The position numbers and the translations under genes were made by a program. The notes beneath the pieces are model-generated. The model searched no databases and had not been told where the DNA came from. It saw only the letters and a program-made list of their open reading frames with translations. From CAZIHO01 sp964538875 (GTDB lineage Bacteria > Pseudomonadota > Gammaproteobacteria > Chromatiales > Chromatiaceae): a stretch of 32,182 bases of DNA. Where the stretch lies: contig CAZIHO010000027.1 of assembly GCA_964538875.1 (NCBI GenBank), positions 1-32,182 of the forward strand, in the 5' to 3' direction. Below, one piece after another: positions 31,233-32,182 of the stretch; the stretch's first letter is position 1, and every line of letters starts with the position of its first letter.

Positions 31233-31997
31233 TCAAAGGCGCAGCAATTCCAGGATATGGGTAGCAATGCTTTCACTGGCACCATCCACTGCCACCCGCC
31301 CCTTGGCTTCGGTCAGCCAACGGGAGGTCAAACTGGCCGGGGCGCCGGTCAACCGGCCGACCACCTCCATGGCGGCGCGCAGGTCATCCTCGGACAGCCG
31401 GTCCATGGCGGTGGCGATCAATTGCTGGGCGCCGCCCTCTGCGTCCGGGGGCACCGCGCTGGGCGTGGGGGAAATCGCGCTGCTCAGCCAGGTCCGGAAA
31501 CGGTCCAGCCAGGGGCCGTCGCCGCTGGTTTGCAGCGCCTGGAGCTTGGGTAGCAGGATCAGGCCAAAGCTGTCTCGCAGTTCGCTGGCGGTGGCCACGC
31601 CGGTTTCGGCCCGCTGGGCCAGGATGTCCAGAGACGGCACCAGACGGGGATCCTTGCGGCCGCCCAACTGCTGGACCAGTTCCAGTTCCCGCCCAAAGGG
31701 CTGGTGGGTGCGGGAGATCAGCACCAGTTGTTGCAGCGCCAACACCAAACGCTGGGTTTGCACCTGGGCCGCCAATTGTTCCAAGCCCGCTGCGGGCGCG
31801 GATCGCGGGCCATCCTCCCGTTGCGGACTGGCCTGGGCCGGGGTGGCCACGGGTTCCGCGCCAAGGGAGCCTGCCAGCGCTAGGGCGGCGGCGCCAACAA
31901 GGGCGCTGACCCGGTGCCAAACGGGGGCGGGCCGGTTCGGCCGCCGGCGGCCGGCTGGCGGCAGCCGCGAAACGAGGGACGACTGGGAACTAGGCAT
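31233..31997 (-). CDS. Signal-anchored helical protein, mitofilin-C-terminus-like
   Basis: The 254-aa protein has an Arg/Pro-rich N terminus, a hydrophobic segment (about 30-48, SALVGAAALALAGSLGAEP) acting as anchor or signal peptide, a low-complexity linker to about 70, and then a helical domain. That domain (PFGRELELVQQLGG, LVPSLDILAQRAETGVATASELRDSF, WLDRFRTWLS, LIATAMDRLSEDDLRAAMEVVGRL) has the order and spacing of the C-terminal mitofilin/Mic60-related domain known from alphaproteobacteria (PF..EL, then L..A..GV....L...F). I hold this as a tentative resemblance. AAGGAAAG before the ATG supports the start. The protein lacks the long coiled coil of full Mic60. Confidence 0.65.
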   Translation of the reverse strand: MPSSQSSLVSRLPPAGRRRPNRPAPVWHRVSALVGAAALALAGSLGAEPVATPAQASPQREDGPRSAPAAGLEQLAAQVQTQRLVLALQQLVLISRTHQPFGRELELVQQLGGRKDPRLVPSLDILAQRAETGVATASELRDSFGLILLPKLQALQTSGDGPWLDRFRTWLSSAISPTPSAVPPDAEGGAQQLIATAMDRLSEDDLRAAMEVVGRLTGAPASLTSRWLTEAKGRVAVDGASESIATHILELLRL

Positions 31998-32133
31998 GGA
32001 CTTTCCTTGGGGTCGAGGACCGGGGCGCGGGTCCGTGGGGCCTAGTTTAGCAGCTGCCCGGGACGGCTATTGGACGACCCATGGCTAATGGATGGCGCCC
32101 TGTTGGCCGGGGCTGGCCGGTACGTGCGGGGAC

Positions 32134-32166
32134 CTTGAAAAATGGCCATCCAGGCCATTTTTCAAG
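32134..32166. terminator. Perfect 14-bp inverted repeat, likely bidirectional terminator
   Basis: CTTGAAAAATGGCC (32134-32147) is perfectly complementary to GGCCATTTTTCAAG (32153-32166), with a 5-nt loop ATCCA. The inner stem TGGCC/GGCCA followed by five T on either strand is the form of an intrinsic terminator readable in both directions. The gene it ends would lie outside the window, to the right on the minus strand. A transposon end is an alternative that cannot be tested here. Confidence 0.7.
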
Positions 32167-32182
32167 ACGCAAAGCGCAAATG

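Noticed and set aside
31174..32088. A 304-codon plus-strand frame opposite the mitofilin-like gene
   Set aside because: It is Ser/Arg/Ala-rich, has no ribosome site, and the minus-strand frame has a signal anchor and good Shine-Dalgarno sequence.
1..32182. Search by eye for CRISPR arrays, tRNA or rRNA genes, insertion sequences and prophage genes
   Set aside because: No spaced direct repeats, cloverleaf sequences, transposases, integrases or phage structural proteins were recognised. Small RNA genes could be missed.

Overview
The window reads as chromosomal DNA from a high-GC gammaproteobacterium, most likely a sulfur oxidiser. The lineage is inferred from housekeeping genes of gammaproteobacterial type (gpmI, dxs, gloB, a GAF-domain ptsP, yajD, an MlaC-like gene). 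The lifestyle is inferred from a quinone-interacting oxidoreductase cluster (qmoA, qmoB) followed by heterodisulfide-reductase-like hdrC and hdrB. No rRNA, tRNA, CRISPR array, transposase or phage gene was found.

Layout. 1-600: noncoding edge, one small putative gene and a hairpin between convergent genes. 592-4264 (minus): a two-gene module, first a protein with two cyclic-nucleotide-binding domains, a rhodanese-like domain and a coiled coil, then a coiled-coil, single-TM, SUMF1/FGE-domain protein. Both enzyme-like domains lack their catalytic cysteines. 4503-6077 (plus): a gamma-glutamyltranspeptidase-family enzyme. 6097-7349 (minus): a retropepsin-like protease and an MlaC-like protein, separated by two strong hairpins. 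7459-8259 (minus): a CbbQ/NorQ-type AAA ATPase without its usual vWA partner, divergent from 8509-13659 (plus), qmoA-qmoB-hdrC-hdrB. This cluster probably carries electrons between the quinone pool and APS reductase, but the membrane subunit QmoC is replaced by soluble HdrCB. A terminator-like hairpin closes it.

13834-15251 (plus): a ParA ATPase and an exported protein of unknown function. gpmI (minus) and dxs (plus) are divergent. gloB follows dxs, then a small unknown gene, an MFS transporter of the YbfB/YjiJ type and ptsP (EI-Ntr). ptsP overlaps tail-to-tail with an exported acetolactate decarboxylase (minus). yajD (HNH nuclease) follows.

25592-30240 (plus) is the most unusual part: a small membrane protein, a PH-like-domain protein, two unrecognised membrane-anchored proteins and a fused ATPase-permease whose C-terminal half resembles MlaE. 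The last four are joined by overlaps of 4, 16 and 4 nt. A second, longer homologue of the small membrane protein lies just beyond, on the opposite strand (30306-30824). I infer an envelope (possibly lipid) transport system, built unlike canonical Mla because I see no MCE protein in the cluster. The right end holds a 408-base noncoding stretch with dyads, a signal-anchored protein weakly resembling the mitofilin/Mic60 C-terminus, and a perfect 14-bp inverted repeat that looks like a bidirectional terminator.

All calls come from reading the sequence and translations by eye. No database search was run.
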